A stretch of DNA of 64,000 bases. Origin: Nymphaea colorata. Lineage: Eukaryota; Streptophyta; Magnoliopsida; Nymphaeales; Nymphaeaceae. The position numbers were made by a program, and so were the translations under genes. The stretch spans positions 18,846,370 through 18,910,369 of the forward strand of contig NC_045140.1 of NCBI RefSeq assembly GCF_008831285.2. Reading direction: 5' to 3'. The first letter of the stretch is position 1. The number at the start of each line of letters is the position of its first letter. This document shows positions 28,711 through 41,829 of this stretch, in pieces. Under the pieces are notes generated by a model that made no database searches, was not told the DNA's origin, and saw nothing but the letters and a program-made list of their open reading frames with translations.

Positions 28711-28873
28711 GAAGCCATTTGGTACTAATAACAAATTGTTATTGTCCATTAAAGATGCTTAAAAATTAGAGCAGATTCTTGAAACCCTGTGGCATAGTTC
28801 TCAATAAAGCTACCTTAAATTTGAGACAGAACCATTGGACAATAACAATATGTTATGAGTCCCAAACGGCCCC
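28711..28873. mobile_element. Tourist-like MITE (PIF/Harbinger type)
   Basis: A 163-bp element with long imperfect terminal inverted repeats. The left arm (28,711-28,747) and the reverse complement of the right arm (28,837-28,873) match over 37 positions with about six mismatches. The right terminus reads GGGGCCGTTTGGGAC, like Tourist/PIF-Harbinger ends. Both ends are flanked by TAA (28,708-28,710 and 28,874-28,876), matching the 3-bp TWA target duplication of that superfamily. It is non-coding. Confidence 0.85.
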
Positions 28874-28876
28874 TAA

Positions 28877-31800
28877 AGTATCAAACTGAAAACCCGAGTC
28901 TCAATCAAGTTATGTGTCCACATATGCATAAAAAAATTGGGCTTTTCTTCAAATATTCAGGTACTTAATTTTACAACTGCAGTCTTTCTTGATGTAAGCA
29001 GTTCAATGGAAAGAAACGGTTTCAACTGTTGATAACGAATGTCCTTCCATCATTCCATGCTCGAGGAGTAGGAAGTCGATTAATAATTAAGCTTCTCTTC
29101 TGAATATTGAGGAAGAGTTTCTGGCCACAAGAAGGAAGAGGGCATTGCATAATCTGAACAGGACGCCGCATTCATCAAATTGGTTAGTGTGATTCATGTG
29201 TCACTTGAAATATTCTTCTAGCAAGTTGCCGAGTTTTTTAATACGATTTGACGTGAAAAATCTTAATGAGGTTCATATATCTATATGTATATGGAAGTCA
29301 TTTCTTGTGTCAGCAACGACAAGCAACAGTATTTTAGGTTCTCAATAACTCACCACCTGATAATGACGAATATTTTTATATCTTCAAGAACTCGGTTATG
29401 TTTTCTATGACGCTGTGTAACCAAGGGTCACGTCCTAGTGCCTACCAAATCAGCACTGGTCAACCACATTAGAATAAATTTCTTTACTATTTCTGCGTGC
29501 AGGCCCCGCACACAAACATACATCTATATAAGCATTTAAAATATTTCAACACTTTCAATAATGTAGAGATTGTAAGGAAAGCTGAACTGCAACTTTGCCA
29601 TCCAAACCGAGTTGAGGGAATCTATTCATTCACAATACGTTCACAAACTTCTAGTTGGTAAAAAAATTGGACGGAAATTTTGTGTTAATGTTTATGTAGA
29701 AAAAACTGCTTTAACATAAAACCGCCGGAGACATGAACGCTATCCATTTAATTTCACCGTTTCAATGTTACAGCATCCGGAAATCTTTAATGTTCTTTGA
29801 CAATCTGAGGATTTCTGTAGCCACGGCTTTGTTTGCATGTGCAATCCCAAGGTCATCATCCCTTCAACTGCTACTCAAGTAAGTTACCATTGCTATTCAC
29901 TAATATTAATATACAAAATCATAATTTTTGAGAGGGTTGATGCATTGGACATGGCAAAAATATGCAAGTTGAAGCATTGCAAAACTTTACACCGAGAGGT
30001 CTAACATTAGGAGGATGGAAAGGTTTTGGCCCTTTTGTTGTGCGTTGCAGTATGATGAAATACTCTTCCTGCTCACCCTCAATATACAAAGTCATATAAA
30101 AAGTAAAAAAAATTCCATTGACAAGAAGATCTTTACCTTCCATTCGCAAAATGTTGGCACCATTTCTATGATTTAGGCAATTCTTTTGCTAACAAAAGAA
30201 AGTCTTGAAACTAGAAATACTATAAAAATGTATGCTTTTGGAGTGTGTGGTCATATTAGACGGTATCATTGTCGTTTCACTTGAGTGAATTTTCTTAGAT
30301 TAACAATAAAGATAGGGTAATCCCGGAAGCTAAGTTAACTAGAATTTCCAGCAAAGAGCAAAAGTTGTTCGTGGGGGTTTGGGTTGAATAGGAGTAGAGC
30401 AAGAAGGCTGGGATCTGCAATCATGGGCTGAGATTGGCGATAATGAGGTGAGAAAGCTAGACTTACTAGAAATGCCTCCATGTGAATTCAGTTCACCTGA
30501 AGATGCTTCTGCCTTTTCAATGGCCGGCGACGGTGGCAGTAGTAGGGGGGGAACTCGAAAGCAAGCAAGACTCTCCCACGTTGGCAGGGATCGATTCAGG
30601 TGAAAATAGATGGTAACATGCTTGAGTCAGTTTGCAGAAAAGATTCTTCGGGCAGAAGTTTGAAATTTTCTGAGTAGAAATTTGGTCCATGTGTGAGAGC
30701 AAGAGTGATTACGAGTCTTTTTCATGAATTTGAGAGCCGACGACACAAGAATACCACAACCAAATTGAGAATTGACGAGTCTTTCTGACACTGCTTCCCA
30801 TTAGATGACTACTTGCATCTCTCCAGCTCGACATTGCAGTGTCTACTTGTTCAAGGCTTGCTGTCTTTGGGTTGTTCTTTAACTCGATGCTATAGACATC
30901 CTTTTGGTTTCACAAGCTGAAGGGCCTACCACTGAACAAGTCTGCACTTGAGAAAGGATCATATGAATATCTAGGATCGAGATTCACTAATTGCTATCAT
31001 CTGAATGGTTTTTTTTTTTAAAAAAATTTGTGTCGCTAAAACCATCATAAAGAAACATTCTGTCATATGAATATCTAGGATCGAGATTCACTAATTGCTA
31101 TCATCTGAATGGTTTTAAAAACTATGGCCAAACAATTGATCGTTGCAAATGCACTTTATGCGATGACTTTTAATAAAACAAAATAAAAAGTATACCATCC
31201 AGTCATAAAGGTAACTAACTGATTTCAATTCCTCATTGTCTTATTACTGCCATACTTTCAGTCACATTTTCATCTAAGGTTCATGGGCGCTGTACCCATT
31301 TGAAAACTAACGCATTATTTGGTTGTAGCCAAACAGCCATATCTGAGTGGTCAATTCTGACTGCGTCAAGTCACTGTATGTTATTGGCCTAATCATTTGT
31401 CCATATTAATGTTCGAGAGAGAAAACTTGGGCACGGCATCTAGGGCCGGACCCTTGTGCTCAACATTCTCCATGAATAATGTAAAGTTGGTTATTTGGTA
31501 GAGACAACTTCTGAATACTATCACATCAGAATTCACATGGAGCTTAAATATAGAAGTTATGTTTACACTTTACTGACAAGAAAACGAATCCAAGGACGAT
31601 TTTTGGTGCTACAACATGATAGAGAGTTACATGGAGTCTCTCAAGAGGATTACGGCTTGGCCCTTAAAAAAGAGTCGCCCCTCCCCAAGGGTCCATAACT
31701 GCATAACTCCATTGGTGCTTGATGATGAGATAGTGTACCATCATCTTGATCCCATGTTCTATGCCACAGGGCATAATATCAGTAACACTAACAGAAAATC

Positions 31801-34800
31801 GAACTGGTGAAGGCCACCAGCTCAACCAGCTAGACTGCAGGAAGTGCTGTAACTCCTTCTCAATTCCAAGATGTAAGCTCAGCTTTACTTTTACAAAAGG
31901 AAAGTTGCCTGAGAATGGAACCACGGAGCTTGTCTTTAGCCATAGCTCTTGTCTGCCACGCAAACGACTTCGGGCTTTTGCTTTTGTTTTTGCATTGGGC
32001 AGGATGGGATGAGGCAGACCCCACCGATTACTTTAGCTGAATGGGAGTCTTTTGTGTATAAGGTGGAATGCGTGTAAAGCTCCTTTTAGCTAGCAGGACT
32101 TTGGCTACCAAAACTTTACAATCCTGCCTCCCTTCTTTTAAATGCCTGCCAAACCACTGATGCCTCATCATCTTTATCGTCAACAACTTTTCATTCTATT
32201 TGGCAGATTAACACTACTCTATCATCAACTTTTTATATTATTCGGCACATTAACTACTTATCCCAATTAGGATCGTTTTAAAAGCAATTAGGAACATAGC
32301 GCTAAGTCGGGCCTGCATCCCCTGCATGCTGCAGAGGAATGAACCGGTTGGATTTCATTTCCACCACCCTTAAGAAAGGCTGCAGCCTCCCCTGTGCCTA
32401 TCCCTTATAGAGTTCATAGAACATGCTTCATAACTTTTTCTGGTACTCTGAGAAAGTAATTGACAGAACATGAAACACCACCCCTCAAGCTTTCGTACTG
32501 CTTTTCAGAACGTAGAAAAATGAGAACGTAGAAAAATGAGAAGACAAATCATGTTCCCAATTGGAGTGTTCTAAGAATGAGAATGGTACAAGCTCTAGGA
32601 GGACGTTTGATCAGAAAAATATTTTCTTGGAACATATATATGTTCTTAAATGTACATGTTCCGAGAACATTACGTTTACATTTTGAGAAGCATAATAAGA
32701 TGGTGCTAAGCGTCTCCCAATCAAAATGTTGGTCTTACGAAACAGCCTCCGAAGTTACCTGTAGGTAAGAAAGTTTATCTCTCTCCCTCTCTAACCTTCT
32801 TGTCACTAGATCCCAAGATCAAATGATCAAGTTCCTAAAAGAACTATCATTGATTCACTGAACCACGTATGTCTTGGCCATGAATGTAGAAGTGCCGGTT
32901 TGGCCTTACAGATGATCTGTTCCAGTTCGAGTCAAAGAAGCGCAGGACTACAGCTGATCAGATCATCTCTTGAGATCAACACCAGTCGCTCGAGATGACA
33001 CGCGTTCATGTCAACGCCTTTTAAATGGCACGAACTCCAAGATATTTTTAGGCACTTGTTCTTAGCCATGCCTGCAATTAATGGCAACAAAAGAAGCATA
33101 TGGGTCATGTCTGCAAGCCACTGGCAGGGCAAAATAATGATGTTGATGATGATCCACAGTGAGGCCCTCCATATATAGGACAATATATTGTGACTATTAA
33201 GCTATCCTAGAAGGCCCTCGAAGTAATCACTGCTGTGGGTCACCTTTGTCCTTTTTAAGAGGACTGGTGATCCAAATTACATTATTGGGTTGGGATATTT
33301 TCTAATAAGAACGACAACTAGGAGTCCATAGTTTTCTCATAAGAAACCATTTTGATACAGTTGCAAAATATTTAAAAAAAAAAACTTTGTATTTAAGACT
33401 TTAAAAGAATGCTTGTTAGACCAATTAGGGACGAATCAATTGATATAGACCAATATGGCCTAAATGAGTCCCCTGCGTGGAGCTTCAAGTTTTACAAAGA
33501 TTTAAACTATACATATTTGACGTACATGGTTATATTTATTTGACGTACATGGTTATATTAAAATGTCGATTCTCAATTAGCTAGTTTGGTAGTTAGTTTT
33601 ATTCTTAAAAGACAAAATTATGTGAATTAATGCAAACTCAGTGATCAACATCTAACTGATCCAAGTATGAATCTCCATATCATTCTTAACCATGTGGATC
33701 ACATTTGTACAGCTGGAATTGAAAAAATTAAGAACTGGAAATAATCTTAATTACTCATAAAATGAGCAGTTTCATTGCACTCGATCCACTCGTGGATGCC
33801 TTTCATCGCGGGATGTCCGCAATTACATAGTCTACAAGATTCATATGCTTTGGTTATTAATTATATGCTTGACTTCGATGCTGAAACTATTCATATAAAT
33901 ATTAGGTTCGATGATTCATGAATGGCTCTGAAGGAAGAACATTGACGGGAACCCGATCCATCGATTCTTGTGCGCTCAAGATCGTGAACTTGGTCGACTT
34001 CTGGAGAGGGCATCGACAACAGTGAGTTCCACTAACCTTTCACATATAACAAACCGATGCCAGAAAATGTAGCTCGATTGAATGGACTCCACTTACTGCT
34101 TTGCAGCTTGGAATCTACATCTTCTCGATCAAGAAACATTGTAAAAAAAAGGATAGCGTTCAAAGCACCTTGAGAAAGATATATCAAGTAAAAGAAAGGG
34201 GATTGGCTTCACCGTCGTTGCAGGGCCTGATAGGTGGTTTCCCATTTCAAATCCTATATATTGTAAAAGTATAAGTTAATCGTATGCAAGTTGAAGCATG
34301 AAGCATAAAGAGAATCGACTTTGTGGGCAAGTTAAGAGAATCAATTTTGTGGGCTTTGTGGGCTTCAGCGCTTTTTAGGTGGTAGGATGAAATATGTGGT
34401 TCCATCAATATCAATATTCATGAGTAGCAGTTGGTCATGAACATGACTAGCCCACTGCTGAAAGCTGTGGGCGAGTCCTGAGAAACGATCGTCTCATTGG
34501 TATACTGTGAACTCGAGATTACGATGATCTCCTTCATCGGCCAGATACTCAATAAATATGTTTCTTTTTAGGGGGAGGGGGAGGAAAGAACTCTTCAAAA
34601 AAGAAAAACCCTAGAACGAGAACAATCGAGCTATCAAGAAGACAAGACAGCAAAATGGCAACGTTGGAACTTGATCCAAGTCTTCCTCTTGGCACCCTTT
34701 ACCTTGCCCTTCATCATCTGTCAAACACTAGTTAATTTATTGGTAATGGCGCCCTTGCTGCTGTAAAACCGGTTGAGCTGAACCAGACTGGCTTGAAAAT

Positions 34801-37800
34801 GTATTGCATGTCCTCTCGTTTGCTCCCTCAATGGCTTCTCATTAATTTCCATGAATATTCCATAATAAATATTGACTTTTCTGAATTGGAAGAAAGAGGA
34901 TGGCGCAGAAGATTTAGTGTAAGATTAGCAACTTATGCTACCGTTTGTTCAAAGCTAAGAGTTCACCTTAATTTTATTTTTATCCAACAGTAGAAGCCTA
35001 CGATTTACGTGCTTAGTATCAGAGTTGTTCCTTTGCAATCAAGGGGCGGAAGTTTCTTTGTTCTTTTCTTGGTTCTCAGGACGTTGGTGACAGTGTTTGT
35101 CTCCATTTCTGCGTCCACCAACGTGCAACACGGTGGTATGTTAACGGTATGATCATTACGAGGGAGTGCAGTTCTTTTCTTCATTTCGTTTTTTTACAAT
35201 TTTTCTTGAATTTGACCACATGGACATGATCTAAACCATTAGTTCAGTAACAATCCACCATTAAAACTGTTTTGTTGCAGCACATAACAAGGCATTTCTA
35301 GATGAATAGTTGAAAGCTATCTTACGTTTAGTTTGACCTAAATTATACATTGTCAAAAGTAGTGTGGTTTAACTAGAATCAGATGAGGGGAGTCCAATCT
35401 TAAATCTGTCGATTTCAAACCAAAGGACCATTAGATCAGATTTCATCCACTTCACTCGTATGAGATTGGAAAATAATGATTCCTGTCGTAGCTTCTACAA
35501 ATAGCGTTGGTTGTCCAAATGAATGTTGTTAGAGGCAGTGGAATAATCTTAATATATACTCAACTTCGATATATTACAAAAATGCAGGCAGATACACATA
35601 ATTCTTCCTTAATTCAGAAAGTTTTATCACTTTGGGGACGTGTTTGCATTAATTTTCACAAAACTTGGTTAAATGAAGGTGTCATCCAAACCCCAAACGC
35701 CCCCTCTAAAGAAATACCAGATCAATTTCTTCCGCTACCTACCAGACCTAGTCAAGAAGAGCAATGCAAGCCACTCATTCACACAGCATCTCGTCAGAGA
35801 GGTAACATGATGTACAAAAGCTTATCTCTGCACTTGAGCCTGCAGTTTTCATAATCTCACTTCTATTCAAACTTCAAAGCGATGGAACCAAATTCTTCCA
35901 AGCCCTTATGTTTGCAACCAGCGGGACCTAACCACACTGGCGCTCAGAGTCAGATGTCACCACGTCCAATGTATCAGTTTCCGGCAAAATTTGCCCATTT
36001 GAACATCTAGAGATGACACCAGACGAGGCAGCCACAGGATGACATTGGGATTTCCAAATCATTCCTCTCCATTTGTCAAGCAAGGTAAACTCTTCTGCCA
36101 AAACGCCACAGATAACTCTACGCCAGCAGGTCTTGCTCTCCACTCAGCCCAAACCGTCGTCTCCATCTTTCACCTGAAATTGCATGGCTCTCGGAACCCT
36201 TGAAGAGAAACCACAATCCCCATTATCAGAACACAGCTCGATTGCTTGAGAACCACTGGCAAGTGACATCTCTTTCCCTCTCAGAAACAGAGGTACAACC
36301 ACTGACCTACAGACTACAGACGACAATGAGGATGAGAAGCTTGTCCACCGCAACATCCTTCTCTTCAAGTGAAATGGCCTATTATGATATCCATCCATCT
36401 CTTCCATGCTTTCAAACCCCCGAAAATAAATAAATATTTATTAGATCCGCCTCAACCCCTCAACTGTATTCGTTTATGGCCTATTTGGATGCCATTAAAA
36501 CCATGATAGGAACCTGGTTTCAGCATCCAAAAACTAAAACCAGCTCTCTAACATGGTTTCATTCTCATCCAGATGTGGTATTAAAGACAGCTTAGGACAG
36601 CTTTAAAATCCCAAAATTTTGTATTAATTATATTTATTATGATAAGCTTCATTTCATCGATTTTCTCTGCTAAAAAATTGTTGGGGAACCTTCGACATGA
36701 AAGATGATCAAAATACACAAGGACACACGCACACATGCATAAGCTTGAGGCCTCTTTAAACAACTTAAATTGCCCAGTTATAAGGATCCTGAACCCTACA
36801 ACCCCATCACCACTAGAACGATACCATGTTTTGACCATGGTGGAAGCATGACCAACAATTCAACGCCAAAAAACTACACCAGCAAAACTCCCTGACGATC
36901 TGTTAAAATGTTTACTCTTCTATTAATCTACCGGAAAAACCAGAGACAATATCACTGTTTGAGTTTAGAATGCCAAAGAAAAGGAGAACTCAATTACCAG
37001 GAGACTCTGCTTTCGACATGGACAGATGGAGTTATGAAACCAGATTATCTTTATCATTGCAGCCATAACCCTGGTTCCTCAATATATTTCCCGTGTGGCT
37101 TACTGATCATCGTTAACCGAAGCTTCAGACTATAAAGTCGTTAGACATACAAGTTTTCAAATATCTCCCCACGTAGAGAAATGGACAAACATTCCTAAAT
37201 CTTTAATGCGTGTATGGATACACGTAAATGCGTGACTTTTTTTTTTTTTTTTCAAATCCTTACATTTACACTTTACAGACTTGCTTTCTGCATTTCCCTG
37301 AGAAAGTTCAGAATATCATGACCAAGATTTTCGAGGGAACAGGCTTTAGACACTACCTAGCAGATATGCAACTCCAGAAACCTGGGGCCTGTTATCATAT
37401 TTGAGAGCCACCATGCTTCAAATCCTGCATCCTCATCTGATGTTAGAAAACTATCTGGCTGCATCAACCTGCTTGTATTCCCACAGGATGGTTCATATGG
37501 CACTATCGCAGGGTCCACCCTTTGCAATAGATGGATTTGAAGTTATTAGAGTCATATCTTCTGAACATCTTGAGACGACTCATTTATTGCCAAAGTCTAA
37601 ATCAGGTTGGCTAGTCTCAACTCTCAAGTGCCATGATACTCCTAACCTCAGTTAATCAGGAACTTCCTATCAGTTTCTCAAATTTCAGATTCAGCATAGC
37701 ACTGAATGTTAATCTGATTCAGGCATAACTTCAAACACCAGCAAGCAAGCATGTCTCCAACTAATTACTGGATGCAATGCATGACCGTGCATCTTATAAG

Positions 37801-38190
37801 TGTTATTTAAGTGGGTCCGCATTCTGATGATACCCAACAGATTGAGAGCCTTCACGGTGCACCTTTTATGAAGTCAATAACCACTTGACAAACATAGAAC
37901 AGAAGACGATTAAAGGAAAAACTATGGAGTTCCTGCAACAACGTTGATTCACTACATCATTATGCCTTTCGTTTTGAACAAGGCGTACAAAAGCTGGTCA
38001 AATTTACAGCATGTTGTATACCTATAATGGCATATTTACCAATACGATTCAGGTTCAGTGAAGCAAAAGAAAACATCATCCTGTTCATCTTTGCATTGTC
38101 AGAGAAAAAAAAAATCCTTCAAGCAGATGTTGTATATGGTATAGAAATTCACTACGGCAATTTAGTTTAGATCATGCTTGTCAACATCAC
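28877..38190. other. intergenic DNA without a recognisable gene
   Basis: No gene is supported. A 54-bp direct repeat (30,959-31,116), a small tandem pair around 33,514-33,560 and a short foldback near 36,484-36,531 are visible. On the minus strand from 36,407 to 35,928 a 158-codon frame is broken by one TGA; it matches no family I know and is discussed under findings. The right part lies downstream of the lectin gene's 3' end. Confidence 0.55.
30959..31116. repeat. 54-bp direct repeat separated by about 50 bp
   Basis: Identical 54-bp segments starting TCATATGAATATCTAGGATC occur at 30,959-31,012 and 31,063-31,116. The spacer holds a T-run and A-run. Perfect identity suggests a recent duplication or a local assembly effect. 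Confidence 0.9.
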
Positions 38191-38212
38191 ATCAATATGT
38201 CTATTGCCATTT

Positions 38213-38218
38213 TTTATT
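38213..38218 (-). terminator. polyadenylation signal of the lectin gene
   Basis: AATAAA on the minus strand, about 260 nt downstream of the proposed stop codon and within an AT-rich stretch, which fits a plant near-upstream poly(A) element. Confidence 0.5.
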
Positions 38219-38473
38219 TATATTTTCCAATAGCACCATGTTTGCATCTCCACAAAAACGCAAAGTCTTAAACACTTGCGAAAATAACCAAGCAAAAAGG
38301 AGACAAATTCAACAACCACCATCCAGAGTAGAAGTATCCAATAAAACAGAAAATTTCAACTTCCACACACCAAGAGAAATACCACACTGTCCAAACTTGA
38401 GAATCAAACTTCATGCTCTCCATTTGCTAGGCCTTGCCATGAGTTTCCGTATAATCGTCAGAGGCTATCTCTG

Positions 38474-40059
38474 TCCTGCAATGAATTCACAATCTATGAG
38501 ATAAGACATGCCCAGCAGATCCAAGGCACCTTTAAATGTTATGTTGCTACGCATGTGCAATACTTAAATGCTTCGAAAGGGTCCAGAAATGAGTTTGCAG
38601 ACATCGATGCTCGCATACTTGAGGGGACAGGAATTCCCTGATTCTCACAAAGATCTCACTGTTTACTAACTATTTAATGATATTCTTGACCCCATATACA
38701 ATTACATGCAGTAAATGGAAAGATGGCGATCGAGTTAATTGAGGACTAATAAGACCATGAACTGAGAAACTTACAGTAAGGCACGACCTTCCACCTCTGA
38801 TTATCTCCCTTGCCCCTTGACCAAAGTACAACGACTGTGCCGTCCTTCACTCCTCCATGTTTCTTGTCGCCGTTGAAGGCATCCAAGTTCAGCTTTATAT
38901 TGTTCACCATTCTGAATGATCTGAAACCCTGTCCTAGGTCCTTGCTTAATGTCCAAAGAACAGACTGATCCAGCTGGTCCGGGTCATAGCGAGTCAATCG
39001 AACCTATCAGCAAAAATGAACATCATCACGTCAATTCATTAACTTCGCGAATCCAAAATCGAAGGGCGACGTTTGAACAAAAGAAGGGGCATCAGAGCAA
39101 AAACGGAAACAGAGAGCTGGTGGAGGGATGTTTTCCAGATCATGCAGATGAATAAAATAACAAAGAGGAATTCCTACGACAGATATGTTGAAGAAGGGAA
39201 ATGAAAAGTATCTTTATCCTTTTTATTAGAGAGAGAGAGAGAAAAAGAGAACCGGCTGAGTTTCTCCAACAGAGTGCTGCAGGGCTTGCCCCGTCGCCTT
39301 ATTGACAAGAGCAAAGCTGGGGAATCCGTCCTGATCTTTCACCCTTGTGCTGTACTTCTCATCCTTGATCCAGTGCTGCAAATGCAAAATGGATCCCCCA
39401 CACACACACCCTCTTCATTAGCAGAGAACTCAAAACCCAAAGGGAGCATCAGAACAAACAACCAGGCAAGCCAAATCAGAAGCAAAAGTGTGGCAAGAGC
39501 ATGCCTGGTAAGGATCATCGGGGTTGGTTGGTGCAAGAACCACAGACCCATCTCTTATAGTCATGGAATACTCGGTCTCAGCTTGGCAGAAAACCCTCAC
39601 AGTCTGCCCCTGAGGGCTCTCTACAGCCTCCTCTTCTTCCTTCTCATGGCGGTGGATAAAAGGAAACCTGTGATGGCTCTCATGGTGGGTAGTAGCAGAA
39701 GGGTATGTTTCAGGAGCGGGACGGCTTTCTTCATGACCAACATGTTCAACTCTTGCGTAGCCCTCAGGGTACGATGATTCATAGGGGGCTGGTGGTGGTG
39801 GTGGCTGGGGAAGGTAGCCATAGTCAAAGGGTCCAGTCCCCTGCGGACGGTGGTAGTCTGAATCTATTGGTGGTGGACAAGCAAATTCTGGAGGAGGACC
39901 AGAAAATTGAGCAGGAGGAGCAAATTGTGAAGGGGGAGGAGGTCCGTCGTACAGATCCTCACGGCGGGGATCTGGATAACGACGGTACTGTTCTTCTTCT
40001 TCCTCCTCTTCCCTTCTGTGATGCTGGTGTCTTCCATGATGACCAAATGGGAACTCCAT
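38474..40059 (-). CDS. EULS3: EULS3-type ricin-B-like lectin, four exons, 302 aa
   Basis: Nucleocytoplasmic lectin with one Euonymus lectin (EUL) domain. Arabidopsis EULS3 binds glycans and has been linked to abscisic acid and stress responses; that role is inferred here. Minus-strand exons: 40059-39505, 39375-39253, 39003-38775, then 38475-38474 completing the stop codon. The N-terminal half (about 1-145) is His/Glu/Pro/Tyr-rich with HHRREEEEEE and PPPPPAPYESSYP stretches. The EUL domain runs from about 150 to 302, with VRVFCQAETEYSMTIRDG, DPYQHWIKDEKYSTRV, FALVNKATGQALQHS, DQSVLWTLSKDLGQGFR and DNQRWKVVPY. Intron 1 begins with GC (CAG|GCATGC) and ends in TTTGCAG; no usable GT lies nearby. 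The last intron splits the stop codon (T|GA). Retaining it would add nine residues, CKFLSSWSY, before a stop at 38,746. Length is close to the 317 aa of Arabidopsis EULS3. Confidence 0.93.
39225..39249 (-). repeat. CT microsatellite just inside lectin intron 2
   Basis: On the minus strand the donor CCG|GTTCTC is followed at once by CTTTTTCTC and a (CT)n run. Such a pyrimidine tract so close to the donor is the second case in this window, after the potassium transporter. Confidence 0.7.
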
Positions 40060-41792
40060 CGATGACTTCTCTTTTCGAGAGATTGTCTCCTCTCTGTTAT
40101 GAGATTTAGATAAATGGTATCAGCTTCTTTAATTTGACAGCGTCAATTCTGCGCTATAACGCTTTTAAAAACTTTCTGGGGATGGCAAGATGCTGGTCGG
40201 ATATTCGTCCTTCCACCGACATACGATGGAGTCCTGCTTCCGGTGTTTGTGTGACCGAGAACTGACAGCCTTCATATCTGGAACGCAAGTGTTTAAGCCG
40301 ACAGTCTACTTGGATCAGTTTGGCCAACGTCCAGCCGGTCTTTGTAAATGTGGTACTGCAGTAAACTTAGAAGGTGCCATAACTCTTAAAAGAAAAGCAA
40401 AATTTGTCCAAACCTGATATACAAATTGAAATCTGTGACTTCTTAAATTTATAATAAATTTTAAAACAATAAAGGTTGTTGGTTTTAAAACTATCACAAA
40501 ATTCAATTCATGTATTAGCTTCAAATTTTTTTTTTCTTTCATATCTATAAATTTGGATGTCCGAGTTCATATGTGAAGTTGGATTCCAAAAATTGGTCTA
40601 AAATTTGATGAACCTGAGAAGCTTTCTTTCAAGCTACTTAACCCACTGTTAAAAGCAATAAAGGTGTAGTAGAACTCAATTGGAGAAATATTATAGAACT
40701 CAATTGGAGAAATGTTATTTGTAAAAAATAACTCATTGGTGAGTAAGAGTAGAATTCCATCTTAGTTTAAAAAGAGAGCTGCTTTTGTTTTTGTAGGGTA
40801 CAAGACCAGCTTGATACCTTGGAGTGTCGTTTTTACCGCACTTCAACTTGCACATCAGTCCTCTATTTATATTGCAGAAAACTGACCACCTACCAAGCTT
40901 TACCTCATTGTTGCACCAGTCTCCTCAAAACATACTCAAAGTAACTATGTTATGATGTTTTACATATAAAACATATATAAGGAATACGAATAACTCAAAC
41001 AATATCAACGTAAGAAATATCATTTGTAAACACATCGAGTCACTCCTATGGGTCTAACTCCTGTTATGATGTTTTGCATATATAAGGAATATAAAGAACT
41101 TGAAGGATATCAACCTAAGGAATATCATTTGTAGACACATGATCATTTACATAGGTCTAACGTTTTGCTTCGTGATGTATTTATATGTATTGTCTATGTT
41201 TGTTTACTTAGTAGTACCTTCATAAAGTGTTCTGAAAATCTATTTACGTAACAAAGCAGCAAGTGATAAAAGGAGAATGTACAGGATGTCATATTGAAAA
41301 CAACCCCACCATTCTGTTGTATCAACTTTTTTAGGCTGTTGTCATGGAAGACTTAGTTGTTAGACTTAATTTTCAATTTTTTTTTTAAAAAAAAAATCTA
41401 TGACAAAGAAAATATCACTAAGGGCTAAGACTGTTAGTTGACAAACTTATGAATCAGACTTAGATGGCAGATGGCTGGGTTACCAAGTTTGCAAGTTCAC
41501 TCACTAACTTGGCTAGGTCATAAATTTTCATAGTGCATTTTTACTACAAACAGATTAAGAAAGCAAGTCTGTGAAGGCTTCATGTTCAGTTTTCTCCTCA
41601 TCTAAAATTAAATGACATGTAATATGAGTATTTATGTGTATGTTTAGTAGAGCTAGTAGTTGGATGTCTAACAAGTCAATGACTTTGGGGAAGACAACCT
41701 AAATGTACACCTATTCTCAGTTTTCTTTTAATTAACAAGTTCATGAGAGCTGACACAGATACAAGTTTACAATAGAAAAAAAAAATCATTTT

Positions 41793-41829
<37 letters not shown>

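Noticed and set aside
39274-40109. Plus-strand frames of 134-167 codons across the lectin gene
   Set aside because: They are the antisense of lectin exons.
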